A DNA stretch of 32,880 nucleotides from Planctomycetota bacterium (GTDB lineage: Bacteria; Planctomycetota; UBA1135; GCA-002686595), in the NCBI GenBank assembly GCA_030746555.1, contig JASLMK010000094.1, positions 1 through 32,880 of the forward strand, in the 5' to 3' direction. Position 1 is the first letter of the stretch. Each line of letters starts with the position of its first letter. Positions 10,866 to 18,296 of the stretch are shown here, in pieces. The translations under genes were made by a program, and so were the position numbers. Under the pieces are notes generated by a model, which saw only the letters and a program-made list of their open reading frames with translations, was not told the origin of the DNA and made no database searches.

Positions 10866-11201
10866 TCAGGGTGCCGGAGGTCCCGGTGCATCCGGCCACA
10901 CCAGGGGCAGGAGCAGCAGGCTTCCGTTGGCCGCGAGGGGAACGCAGGAGATCAGGATCCAGGCCCGGCTGGCGCGCATGGTGAACAGGGCGAGTGCGAG
11001 GCCCGCCACGGCGAAGGTCCCCGAGAAGACCTGGACGGCGATGGGCGGCAGGGCGGCCTGGGGGAACCAGCGCAGCGCGGCGGCGGCCAGCCACCAGGAG
11101 CTCCAGCCGAGAGTGGCCATGGTCATGGCCATCATCCAGGTCCGGTGTCGTCTGCGGACGGCTCGCTTCAGCCGAGCTGGGTTTCGGATCAGGCGCGGCA
11201 C
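10866..11201 (-). CDS. Small hypothetical membrane protein
   Basis: A protein of about 111 residues with a strongly basic N-terminus (KRAVRRRHR) and three hydrophobic segments (about 24-42, 52-74 and 78-102), ending in a proline-rich tail. The basic start followed by helices fits an inner-membrane protein with its N-terminus in the cytoplasm. I recognise no family. Start choices are GTG 11201, ATG 11135 (just before the first helix) and a TTG at 11237. It runs convergent to the preceding small membrane protein with only 16 nt between the stops. Third-position GC bias supports it as coding, but function is unknown. Confidence 0.55.
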   Translation of the reverse strand: MPRLIRNPARLKRAVRRRHRTWMMAMTMATLGWSSWWLAAAALRWFPQAALPPIAVQVFSGTFAVAGLALALFTMRASRAWILISCVPLAANGSLLLLPLVWPDAPGPPAP

Positions 11202-11301
11202 GGGGCCGATTCTCGTTCCGTCGCGTGCACGCGGCAAGGCCGCGTCTGCGCCGCGAGATTGACGCCGCCCCCCGCCCGCCGATAGACTCCCCGGCCCGGG
11301 T

Positions 11302-11379
<78 letters not shown>

Positions 11380-11384
11380 TCCTC

Positions 11385-11401
11385 GCCGAGGAGGCCTCGG
11401 C
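11385..11401. terminator. Candidate hairpin between tRNA-Pro and the methyltransferase
   Basis: A perfect 7-bp stem, GCCGAGG / CCTCGGC, with a 3-nt loop AGG, lies 5 nt after the tRNA-Pro CCA end and 23 nt past the stop of the minus-strand methyltransferase. Being symmetrical it could end transcripts from both sides. There is no T-run on either side, so intrinsic termination is only a guess. Confidence 0.35.
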
Positions 11402-11424
11402 CGTGGCGGGAGGTCTCCGCGGCG

Positions 11425-12123
11425 TCAGGTCTTGTGCGCCAGGAACACCGCGTGCAGGGCGATCTTCTGGGCGACGCGCTGCTTGAAGCTCGAGCCGGGG
11501 AGGCGGACGGGATAGGAGAGGGAGCGGTCGATCTCGAAGCCCGCGCGGCCGAGGAGGCGGCGCACGCCCGCGGTGGTGAAGTGCCACGGATGCGGCGTGT
11601 CGACGTAGCGCAGCCAGGGCAGGACGGGGCGCAGGAAGCCCGGGAAGGAGTGCACGTTGAGGTACATGCGGCCTCCCTCGGTCAGGAGCCGGTGCGCCTC
11701 CCGGAGGCTCCCGAGGGGATCGTCGACATGGTCGAGGACGTTGTAGCTGATGACCACGTCCACCGATCCGGCGGGCAGGTCCACCCGCTCGCCGCGGCCG
11801 GCGAGGTGGGTGACCCCTCCGTCCTGGAGCAAGCCCAACTCCCGGTAGGTCTCGATCAGCGGGTCGCAGCCGATCTTCTCCCGGGGCGTGTCCAGGTAGT
11901 GGATCATCCCGAAGGGGCCGCACCCCAGCTCGATGACCCGGGCCCCCTCGAAGAAGCTCGGGTCGAGGCCGTCCTGGGCCAGCATGCGCTCCCAGTACTC
12001 AGCGGAGAAGTGGCCGTAGCGATCCGCGCTTCCCTCCCAGAAGCGGGTCTCCGCCTCCTGGCTGCGGTTCCAGTGGCCGCTGGCCGGGGGGGAGCTCACG
12101 GAAGTCGAGTGGTCTTCGCTCAT
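11425..12123 (-). CDS. Class I SAM-dependent methyltransferase
   Basis: A 232-residue methyltransferase of the Methyltransf_11/UbiE-like type. The SAM-binding motif I is RVIELGCGPFG (62-72), followed by the acidic IGCDPLIE at the end of strand 2, the post-II segment VVISYNVLDHVDDP, and GGRMYLNVHSFPGF as motif III. The N-terminal 60 residues (ETRFWEGSADRYGHFSAEYW) resemble methyltransferases from glycan and lipid clusters. ATG 12123 is the first start in the intergenic space. It is transcribed away from a glycosyltransferase across 228 nt, and a radical SAM protein is close by, so a role in modifying a surface glycan or lipid is likely. The acceptor is unknown. Confidence 0.82.
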   Translation of the reverse strand: MSEDHSTSVSSPPASGHWNRSQEAETRFWEGSADRYGHFSAEYWERMLAQDGLDPSFFEGARVIELGCGPFGMIHYLDTPREKIGCDPLIETYRELGLLQDGGVTHLAGRGERVDLPAGSVDVVISYNVLDHVDDPLGSLREAHRLLTEGGRMYLNVHSFPGFLRPVLPWLRYVDTPHPWHFTTAGVRRLLGRAGFEIDRSLSYPVRLPGSSFKQRVAQKIALHAVFLAHKT

Positions 12124-12351
12124 GCTGGTCTCGTGGCCTGGAACGGATCGGCCCGCCCTCGGCCGGCGCGTGCGGACGCAGCCGGTCACGAGCGGCACGG
12201 CGCACCTCCTCGCCGCCGAGGACGGCCTCCGAGGTTGGGGCTCGCCCTCTGATGTTGTGGAGGACTCACCGTGGCGCCGACACGCGCTCCTTATAGCATC
12301 TGGCGCTATCGAGCGGACTCGGACCAGCGGGTTCGGGACCGGCGAGCGACG

Positions 12352-13596
12352 ATGTCGAATCACGAGCGAGGGCGAATCCTGGTCTTCTTCCACGGCCACG
12401 CCCTCGCGCACACGATCCGGCCGCTGGTGGTGGCGCGGGCGCTGCGCGAGCGCGGCTTCGAGATGGTCTTCGCCGGGGCGGGCGCGCACGCCGAGCGAGT
12501 CCGGACCGAGGGCTTCGCCGTGCGCGAGATCCCGACGATGCCCCAGGAGCGCATGGATGAGTTCGTGCTCGGGCGGGGGCGCGAAGACTACCACGACACG
12601 CGCTGGGTCGAGCGCCTCGTCGGGGTCGAGCGGGAGCTGATGCGCGAGGTGCGTCCCGCCCTGGCGCTGGTCGACCTGCGCCGGACCGTGAGGCTCTCCG
12701 CCGCCCTGGAGGGCGTGGACACGGCGGAGATCTGCAACGCCTACCTGCAGCCGGGGAACGCCGGGATCGAACGGCCGGGGCGGCTCGACCGCTGGCGCGA
12801 GCAGTGGCCGTTCCTGCGCGTCGGCCTGCGCCACGCCGACGCCGTCCGGCCGACCCACCGCCTGGCCCTGATGGCGGACGTGCCCGAGTTCCATCCGCCG
12901 CCGGCGGGGACGGCTCCCCGCGGCTGGCACTACGTCGGGCCCCTCGACGATCGGCCGCTGCCGGCCGATCATGTCGCCGGCCTCGACGACGGCTGGGACA
13001 CCGCACGGCCCCTGGTCTACTTGACCCTGGGGAGCAGCGGCCGCCCAGCGGAGTTCCTCGCACCATTGATGGCGGCCTTCGCGCAGAGTCCCTACCGGCT
13101 CGTCGTCACGACCGGAGGACGATGGCGGGCGGAGGGAGACGGAGAGAACGTGCGCGTCTTCGACTACCTCCCCGGCGAGTGGATCCTGGCCCGGGCGCAG
13201 CTGCTCGTGGGCGTCGTGGGGATCGGGGCCATCTATCAGGCCCTGCGCCGGGGAAGGCCCGTCCTGGGGTTCGGCGAGCACGCCGACCACCGCGCCCACC
13301 TCGCTCGGATCGAGGCCCTCGGCCTGGGGAGGTCGATGGAGCGCGAGGGGATCACGCCCGATGCCGTCCTCGCCGCGGTGGACGCCCTGTTGCACGATGT
13401 CGGCGGCTTCCGCGCCCGCTGCCGGGAGTTCGCCGGGAACCTCGCGGCCTGGGACGGCGGCGGGGTGGCGGCCGACGTCCTCGAGCGCCACTTGGCCGCT
13501 CCGGATCCCCCGCGCCTCGACCGCCTGGCGGGCTTGTTGCACCGCGCCGCCGCCCTGCGCCGGCCCTGGGGCCGGAGAGAATCCGACGGCGGCTGA
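12352..13596 (+). CDS. GT-B fold glycosyltransferase (UDP-glycosyltransferase/MurG-like)
   Basis: A 414-residue GT-B glycosyltransferase resembling GT1 and MurG-type enzymes. The N-terminal half starts with RILVFFHGHALAHTIRPLVVARALRERGFEMVFAG, the usual first Rossmann strand and helix. The C-terminal half has PLVYLTLGSSG, FDYLPGEWILARAQLLVGVVGIGAIYQALRRGRPVLGFGEHADHRAHLARIEALGLG. This corresponds to the donor-binding block in which a GxG and a Q/D-H pair contact the nucleotide sugar. GTG 12271 has a GGAGG 7 nt upstream, but the codons between it and ATG 12352 have weak third-position GC bias, so ATG 12352 is preferred. No signal peptide. Donor and acceptor are unknown. Its stop is 10 nt from the stop of the convergent radical SAM gene. 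Confidence 0.85.
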   Translation: MSNHERGRILVFFHGHALAHTIRPLVVARALRERGFEMVFAGAGAHAERVRTEGFAVREIPTMPQERMDEFVLGRGREDYHDTRWVERLVGVERELMREVRPALALVDLRRTVRLSAALEGVDTAEICNAYLQPGNAGIERPGRLDRWREQWPFLRVGLRHADAVRPTHRLALMADVPEFHPPPAGTAPRGWHYVGPLDDRPLPADHVAGLDDGWDTARPLVYLTLGSSGRPAEFLAPLMAAFAQSPYRLVVTTGGRWRAEGDGENVRVFDYLPGEWILARAQLLVGVVGIGAIYQALRRGRPVLGFGEHADHRAHLARIEALGLGRSMEREGITPDAVLAAVDALLHDVGGFRARCREFAGNLAAWDGGGVAADVLERHLAAPDPPRLDRLAGLLHRAAALRRPWGRRESDGG

Positions 13597-13606
13597 GGCG
13601 GGGGGC

Positions 13607-15148
13607 TCAGTCCATGTGGGCCGCCACGCGCTCGTCGTTCATGCCCAGGCGCGTGGAGAGGCGCTGGACGACGGTGCCGCCGAGGGTGCCGACCGCGCGC
13701 ACCGCGACCTTGGAGGCGACGCGGGTGGTGAAGTCGAGAGGAGCCCACGCCGACAGACCGCCGATCCCCTGGGCCCGGCGGTAGAGCATGTTCTGCTCGG
13801 TCACCAACCACTCGGAGTAGAGCGCATAGGCGGCGAGCAGGGGGCGCGACCACAGACGCGAGTGGAGCGTCCTCTTGGCCAAGGGAATCAGGCGCGGGTT
13901 GCGCACCAGGATCGGGAACCACTTGTGGAGGTTCTCGATCGCCCCCTTGTCCTCGACCTGGATCGTCGCCTCGCGGTTGAACTGGGCCGGGAAGTCGTCG
14001 TAGTGGTCGACCGCGTAGCCCATCTCGCGCGTGATGTCGTTCAGCTCGTACTCGGGATAGGGCTGGACGATCGAGCACAGCGGGTGGTCCACGCCGCACT
14101 CGACGTTGAGCTCGATCGTCTCGAGCTCGTCCTCGAGGGTCCCGCCCGGCCCGCCGAGCATGTTCAACGAGCCGAGGCGGATGCCGTGGGCCTTGATCCA
14201 CGAGGCCGCCTGGCGCAGCTGGTCGCGCGTGGTGTTCTTGCGGTAGACCGTGTTGCGCATGTGGTCGTTGGCCGTCTCGAACGCGATTCGCGCATACACG
14301 CAGCCCGCCTGCTTGATCAGCTCGATGTGCTCCTCGCTGGTCATGTTCGCCATCAGGATGGCGTCGAAGGGCAGGCCGACCTCGCTGGGCCAGCGCTCGG
14401 CGAACTCCCGCAGCCACTTCTGGTCGATGTTGAAGATGTCGTCGAGGAAGTGGACGAAGGTCAGGGGGTAGGCGGCCCGGATGCGCCGCACCTCCTCGAT
14501 CACGTGGTCGACGCTGCGCTTGCGCACGTACGACGACACCCGCTCGTCGTAGACCTTCTTGCGCCAGGCGTGGTGGAAGCAGAACGAGCACTGCATCGGA
14601 CAGCCGCGCATGGTCAGGATCACCTTGCGCGGGTTGTTGCGGTAGAGCTTCTGGGCGTCGTAGACCAGGGAGCGGTCGGGGAAGCCGAGGGCGTCGAGGT
14701 CGCGCACCAGGGGGCGGAGGGGGTTGCGGACGAGCTCGCCGCTCTCGTCGGTGTAGGCGAGGTTCTCGATCCCGCGCCAATCCTCGCCCGCCTCCAGGGC
14801 GTCGAGGAGCTCGACCAGGGCGCCCTCGCCCTCGCCGATGCAGATGGCGTCCACCGCGGGGTCGGCGCCGTAGTCGGGGACGAAGGTCGGGTGCGGCCCG
14901 CCCATGATCGAGAAGAAGTCGAAGCGCGACTTCAGGTAGCGGTTCACCGACAGGATCTGCTTGTGGCTGCCGCTCATGACCGAGAAGGTCACGACGTCGG
15001 GTCGGTACTCGGCGATCTTCTGCAGCCAGCGTGCGTCGGGCAGGAACACCGCCCGCATCTCGTGCCCGGCGTCCTTGACCAGGCGGGAGAGGACCATGGG
15101 CCCCAGCATTTCCTGGGGCAGCACGCGGCTGACGTGGAGGACTTTCAT
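13607..15148 (-). CDS. B12-binding-type radical SAM protein
   Basis: A 513-residue protein with an N-terminal Rossmann domain of the cobalamin-binding kind (about 1-125: KVLHVSRVLPQEMLGPM, VVTFSVMSGSHKQIL, IMGGPHPTF, AICIGEGEGALVELL). A radical SAM barrel follows with the cluster motif C183-x3-C187-x2-C190 (RGCPMQCSFC), then FLDDIF, ARIAFETAND and NMLGGPGGT. The C-terminal about 130 residues are helical and basic. Such proteins (BchE/HpnR/P-methylase class) methylate unactivated carbons or rearrange lipids and glycans. The N-domain lacks the classical DxHxxG, so cobalamin may bind base-off without that histidine or not at all. ATG 15148 begins the first strand directly. It stands back to back with the respiratory operon across 234 nt. 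The reaction is unknown. Confidence 0.85.
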   Translation of the reverse strand: MKVLHVSRVLPQEMLGPMVLSRLVKDAGHEMRAVFLPDARWLQKIAEYRPDVVTFSVMSGSHKQILSVNRYLKSRFDFFSIMGGPHPTFVPDYGADPAVDAICIGEGEGALVELLDALEAGEDWRGIENLAYTDESGELVRNPLRPLVRDLDALGFPDRSLVYDAQKLYRNNPRKVILTMRGCPMQCSFCFHHAWRKKVYDERVSSYVRKRSVDHVIEEVRRIRAAYPLTFVHFLDDIFNIDQKWLREFAERWPSEVGLPFDAILMANMTSEEHIELIKQAGCVYARIAFETANDHMRNTVYRKNTTRDQLRQAASWIKAHGIRLGSLNMLGGPGGTLEDELETIELNVECGVDHPLCSIVQPYPEYELNDITREMGYAVDHYDDFPAQFNREATIQVEDKGAIENLHKWFPILVRNPRLIPLAKRTLHSRLWSRPLLAAYALYSEWLVTEQNMLYRRAQGIGGLSAWAPLDFTTRVASKVAVRAVGTLGGTVVQRLSTRLGMNDERVAAHMD

Positions 15149-15325
15149 GTCCCGGAGGGGGGGGCGGCGGTGTCGACCGACCGGGGCTCCGCTCCACCGA
15201 AGGCTACCCCCAGATGCCGTAGGCGCCATACGAACAAGGACTGGGTCAGGGCTCATGGGAGACCCGTGAGGCGGACCCTCGCGCGGCGCCGACGCCCTCC
15301 GCACCTGGCGACTGCCGACCTTCGA

Positions 15326-15353
15326 ACTTCGGCCGTCCCGAGGGGGTCGAAGT
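15326..15353 (+). promoter_or_regulatory. Inverted repeat upstream of the respiratory operon
   Basis: The arms ACTTCGGCC (15326-15334) and GGTCGAAGT (15345-15353) pair over 9 bp with one G-T wobble around a 10-nt loop. The repeat ends 29 nt before the ATG of the tetrahaem cytochrome gene, the first gene of the operon. It could be an operator for a dimeric regulator or a hairpin in the leader RNA. It does not match an FNR, NarL or FixK consensus that I know. Confidence 0.35.
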
Positions 15354-15382
15354 GTGGCGTTACGAATCCCCAACCCGGATCG

Positions 15383-16000
15383 ATGATGCCGGTGTCCCCG
15401 CGGAGCAAGATGCGCATCGCCCTCGCAGGTCTGTGGTTTCTCCTCGCCGGCTGGTTCCTCCTGGGGAGCTCGACGGGGCGCGACGCCGTGCTCGGGGAGC
15501 TTCAGCGAGCCGCTCGGGTGGATCCCGAAGCGATCTCGTCCGAGCCCTCGAGGACCCCGCTGACCGATCCGCCCCGGATCCTCCTCGGCGGCGTCGAGCA
15601 GCGCTGCTCGGACTGCCACGACCTGTTCTCCTCGCGCGAGCCGACGCCCGCGACCCTGCGCCAGCACCGCGAGGTCGTGCTCGACCACGGTCTGAACGAC
15701 CGTTGCTACAACTGCCACTCCAACCCCGAGCGCACGACCCTGGTCCTGCGCGACGGCACCGAGGTCCCGTTCGGCGAGTCGACGAGCCTGTGCGCCCAGT
15801 GCCACGGGACCGTGTTCCGCGACTGGGAGCGCGGGATGCACGGGAAGACCCTCGGATCCTGGGATCCCGCCTCGCCCGAGTTCGTGCGGTTGGAGTGCGT
15901 CTCCTGCCACGACCCCCACGCTCCGGCATTCGAGGCCATCGTGCCCCTCCCCGGCCCGGCGTCGCGCCACGCCCAACCCCGATCCGGGTCCGAGCGATGA
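15383..16000 (+). CDS. Membrane-anchored tetrahaem cytochrome c
   Basis: A 205-residue periplasmic cytochrome with a single uncleaved-looking N-terminal hydrophobic anchor (about residues 11-29) after a short basic start, then four CxxCH haem motifs at C75-H79, C108-H112, C137-H141 and C172-H176. Extra histidines (H95, H102, H153, H179) could be distal ligands. Spacing resembles the tri- to pentahaem partners of NrfD modules (NrfB, DsrJ, QrcA) more than NapC/NrfH, but homology is weak outside the haem sites. It should carry electrons from the Fe-S/NrfD pair to the octahaem enzyme. ATG 15383 and 15386 are equal options; 15410 would remove the basic residues. The stop overlaps the next start (ATGA). 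Cytochrome function is firm; the partner assignment is inferred. Confidence 0.85.
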   Translation: MMPVSPRSKMRIALAGLWFLLAGWFLLGSSTGRDAVLGELQRAARVDPEAISSEPSRTPLTDPPRILLGGVEQRCSDCHDLFSSREPTPATLRQHREVVLDHGLNDRCYNCHSNPERTTLVLRDGTEVPFGESTSLCAQCHGTVFRDWERGMHGKTLGSWDPASPEFVRLECVSCHDPHAPAFEAIVPLPGPASRHAQPRSGSER

Positions 16001-17010
16001 GCTCCCCTCCTCCTGACGACCAGCAGGCCCTTTCGCGGCGCGGGTTCCTCACCGGATCAGCGGCGGCGGTGGGCGGTGCGAGCGCCTTCGCGGCGGCGCT
16101 CAGTCCTCTGCGAGAGCTCGATCCCCAGGACCTGCCCTCCATCGAGAGCTTCTTCCAGAAGCACTACCGTGAGATGGACGCTCAGGAGCGCGAGCAGGCG
16201 CTGGCGCGCATCCGCGAGAAGGTCGCCCGTCGCTACGAGGTCGAGGCGGAGGTGTCCGACCCACAGGCGCGCGACGGCGTCGAATTCGTCTACGCCCTCA
16301 ACGTCTCGCGTTGCATCGGCTGCCGCAAGTGCGCCCACGCCTGCGTGGTGGAGAACAACCAGAGCCGCGAGCCCGAGCTGCAGTACATCCGGGTGCTGGA
16401 GATGCCGCGCGGGACGCTGGACGTCGAGAAGAGCGACCACCACTACGAGCGCGACGAGGTCCCCGATCCGGGGCACTTCTACCTGCCCGTCCAGTGCCAC
16501 CAGTGCGAGGACCCGCCCTGCGTGAGGGTCTGTCCCGTCGAGGCGACCTGGCAGGAGCCCGACGGGATCACCGTCATCGACTACGACTGGTGCATCGGTT
16601 GCCGCTACTGCGAAGCCGCCTGCCCCTACTGGGCGCGGCGCTTCAACTACTCCAAGCCCGAGCTCGCCTCCGAGGACGTCAACCCCGACATGGCCTACCT
16701 CTCCAATCGGCCGCGACCGGTGGGGGTGGTGGAGAAGTGCACCTTCTGCCTGCACCGCACTCGCGAGGGGCGCATGCCCGCGTGCCTCGAGGCCTGCCCG
16801 GTGGGGGCGCGCAAGTTCGGCAACGTCCTCGATCCAGAGAGCGAGGTCTCCTGGATCCTGCGCACCAAGCGCGTGTTCGTCCTCAAGGAGGACGTCGGCA
16901 CGCTCCCACGCTTCTTCTACTACTTCGACGAACGCTACCCGCGTGGCGGCGCGGCGCCTTTCGACGGAGGCCCCGGGCGCGAGGGGAAGGGTGAGGAGGA
17001 GTCTGAGTGA
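15997..17010 (+). CDS. Tat-exported ferredoxin-like subunit with four [4Fe-4S] clusters
   Basis: A 337-residue periplasmic electron-transfer subunit of the NrfC/DsrO/HybA/PsrB family. A twin-arginine signal, SRRGFLTG (13-20), precedes a hydrophobic alanine/glycine stretch. Sixteen cysteines in four groups bind four [4Fe-4S] clusters: C106-C109-C112-C116 (CIGCRKCAHAC), C167-C170-C175-C179 (CHQCEDPPCVRVC), C199-C202-C205-C209 (CIGCRYCEAAC) and C248-C251-C263-C267. It is longer than NrfC (about 223) because of an inserted helical region at 45-95 (KHYREMDAQEREQALARI) and an acidic C-terminal tail. Starts and stops overlap its neighbours by 4 nt on both sides. It is expected to pass electrons between the NrfD-type subunit and a cytochrome. 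Confidence 0.93.
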   Translation: MSSPPPDDQQALSRRGFLTGSAAAVGGASAFAAALSPLRELDPQDLPSIESFFQKHYREMDAQEREQALARIREKVARRYEVEAEVSDPQARDGVEFVYALNVSRCIGCRKCAHACVVENNQSREPELQYIRVLEMPRGTLDVEKSDHHYERDEVPDPGHFYLPVQCHQCEDPPCVRVCPVEATWQEPDGITVIDYDWCIGCRYCEAACPYWARRFNYSKPELASEDVNPDMAYLSNRPRPVGVVEKCTFCLHRTREGRMPACLEACPVGARKFGNVLDPESEVSWILRTKRVFVLKEDVGTLPRFFYYFDERYPRGGAAPFDGGPGREGKGEEESE

Positions 17011-18296
17011 AGGAGTACCTGCGCTTCCTCGTGCGCTGCTTCCGAGTCAGCTTCGTGGGCGACTGGCGCTACCAGGCTTGGATGGCGGGCCTGACGACCG
17101 TTGCCCTGATCGGCCTCAACGCCTACGCCAAGCAGCTCGTCTGGGGACTGGGAGCGACGGGCATGACCGACGAGGTCTCCTGGGGCCTGTACATCGGCAA
17201 CTTCACCTTCCTGGTGGGCATGGCCGCGGCCGCGGTGATGCTCGTGATCCCCGTCTACGTCTACAAGAACCGAGAGCTCTCCGACCTCGTGATCTTCGGA
17301 GAGCTGCTGGCAGTGGCGGCGATCTTCATGTGCCTGGGCTTCGTGACCGTCGACCTGGGCAGACCGGACCGCTTCCTCCACCTCTTCCAGCGGTTCAACT
17401 TCCCGCTCTCGATGCTCACCTGGGACGTGCTGGCGCTCAACGGCTACCTGCTGTTGAACCTGCACATCTGCGGGTACCTCATCTACTGCGCCTACCGTCG
17501 GCGCAAGCCGAGCAAGGCGTTCTACGTCCCCTTCGTCTTCGTGGCGATCGTCTGGGCGATCAGCATCCACACGGTCACGGCGTTCCTCTACGTCGGCCTC
17601 GGGGGCCGCCCCTTCTGGAACTCGGCGATCATCGCACCTCGCTTCCTAGCGTCCGCCTTCGCGGCCGGCCCGGCCTTCCTGATCGTCTGCCTGTGGGTGC
17701 TCGACCGCGTCACGAACTACGAGGTCCCGCGCGCGGCCATCACGACTCTGCGTCGCATCGTCACCGTCGCGCTGCTCGTCAATCTGTTCCTCCTCGCATG
17801 CGAGGTGTTCGTCGAGTTCTACACCGGCTCCTCCCACGGTGTCTCGGCCCGCTACCTGTTCTTCGGGCTCCACGGCCACACGGCGATGGTGCCGTGGATC
17901 TGGACCGCGATCGTCCTGAACACGACGGCGCTCCTGATCCTGATGACGCCGCTCGGGCGCCACGATCGAGGCCTCAACGCCGCCTGCCTGATGATGATCG
18001 TGGGGATCTGGATCGAGAAGGGCATGGGGCTGATCGTCCCCGCCTTCATCCCGACTCCTCTGGGAGACATCGTCGAGTACACGCCGACCGTCAACGAGAT
18101 CCTCGTCTGCGGGGGGATCTGGGCGGCCGGGCTGCTCCTGTTCACGGTCCTGGTGCGCGTGACGATCCCGGTCCTCGCCGGGCGTCTGACCGCCGACCGT
18201 TCCCCCGCTACTGACGCTCGGGCCTCCGCCGCCATGCCGCCGGCGGGCGGGGGAGCCCTCGCTTCGAACCTCCGATCCAGGAAGTCACTCCCATGA
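17007..18296 (+). CDS. nrfD: NrfD/PsrC-type quinol-interacting membrane subunit
   Basis: A 429-residue polytopic protein of the NrfD/PsrC (HybB/DsrP-like) family with about ten membrane helices. It opens with GDWRYQAWMAGL and continues with VSWGLYIGNFTFLVGMAAAAVML, a stretch very typical of the long NrfD branch. Later landmarks are FVTVDLGRPDRFLHL, MLTWDVLALNGYLL and AISIHTVTAFLYVGLGGRPFW, the region thought to line the quinone site. The subunit carries no cofactor; it oxidises menaquinol or reduces the quinone pool and works with the Fe-S protein encoded just before it. The GTG start overlaps the previous stop (GTGA), and its stop overlaps the next start (ATGA). The final 40 residues are a soluble tail with no known role. 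Confidence 0.92.
   Translation: MKEYLRFLVRCFRVSFVGDWRYQAWMAGLTTVALIGLNAYAKQLVWGLGATGMTDEVSWGLYIGNFTFLVGMAAAAVMLVIPVYVYKNRELSDLVIFGELLAVAAIFMCLGFVTVDLGRPDRFLHLFQRFNFPLSMLTWDVLALNGYLLLNLHICGYLIYCAYRRRKPSKAFYVPFVFVAIVWAISIHTVTAFLYVGLGGRPFWNSAIIAPRFLASAFAAGPAFLIVCLWVLDRVTNYEVPRAAITTLRRIVTVALLVNLFLLACEVFVEFYTGSSHGVSARYLFFGLHGHTAMVPWIWTAIVLNTTALLILMTPLGRHDRGLNAACLMMIVGIWIEKGMGLIVPAFIPTPLGDIVEYTPTVNEILVCGGIWAAGLLLFTVLVRVTIPVLAGRLTADRSPATDARASAAMPPAGGGALASNLRSRKSLP

Noticed and set aside
10837..10871. Terminator between the two small membrane proteins
   Set aside because: Only a 5-bp stem (GCCGT/ACGGC) overlapping the stop codon and a distant CCCTG/CAGGG pair; too weak in this base composition.
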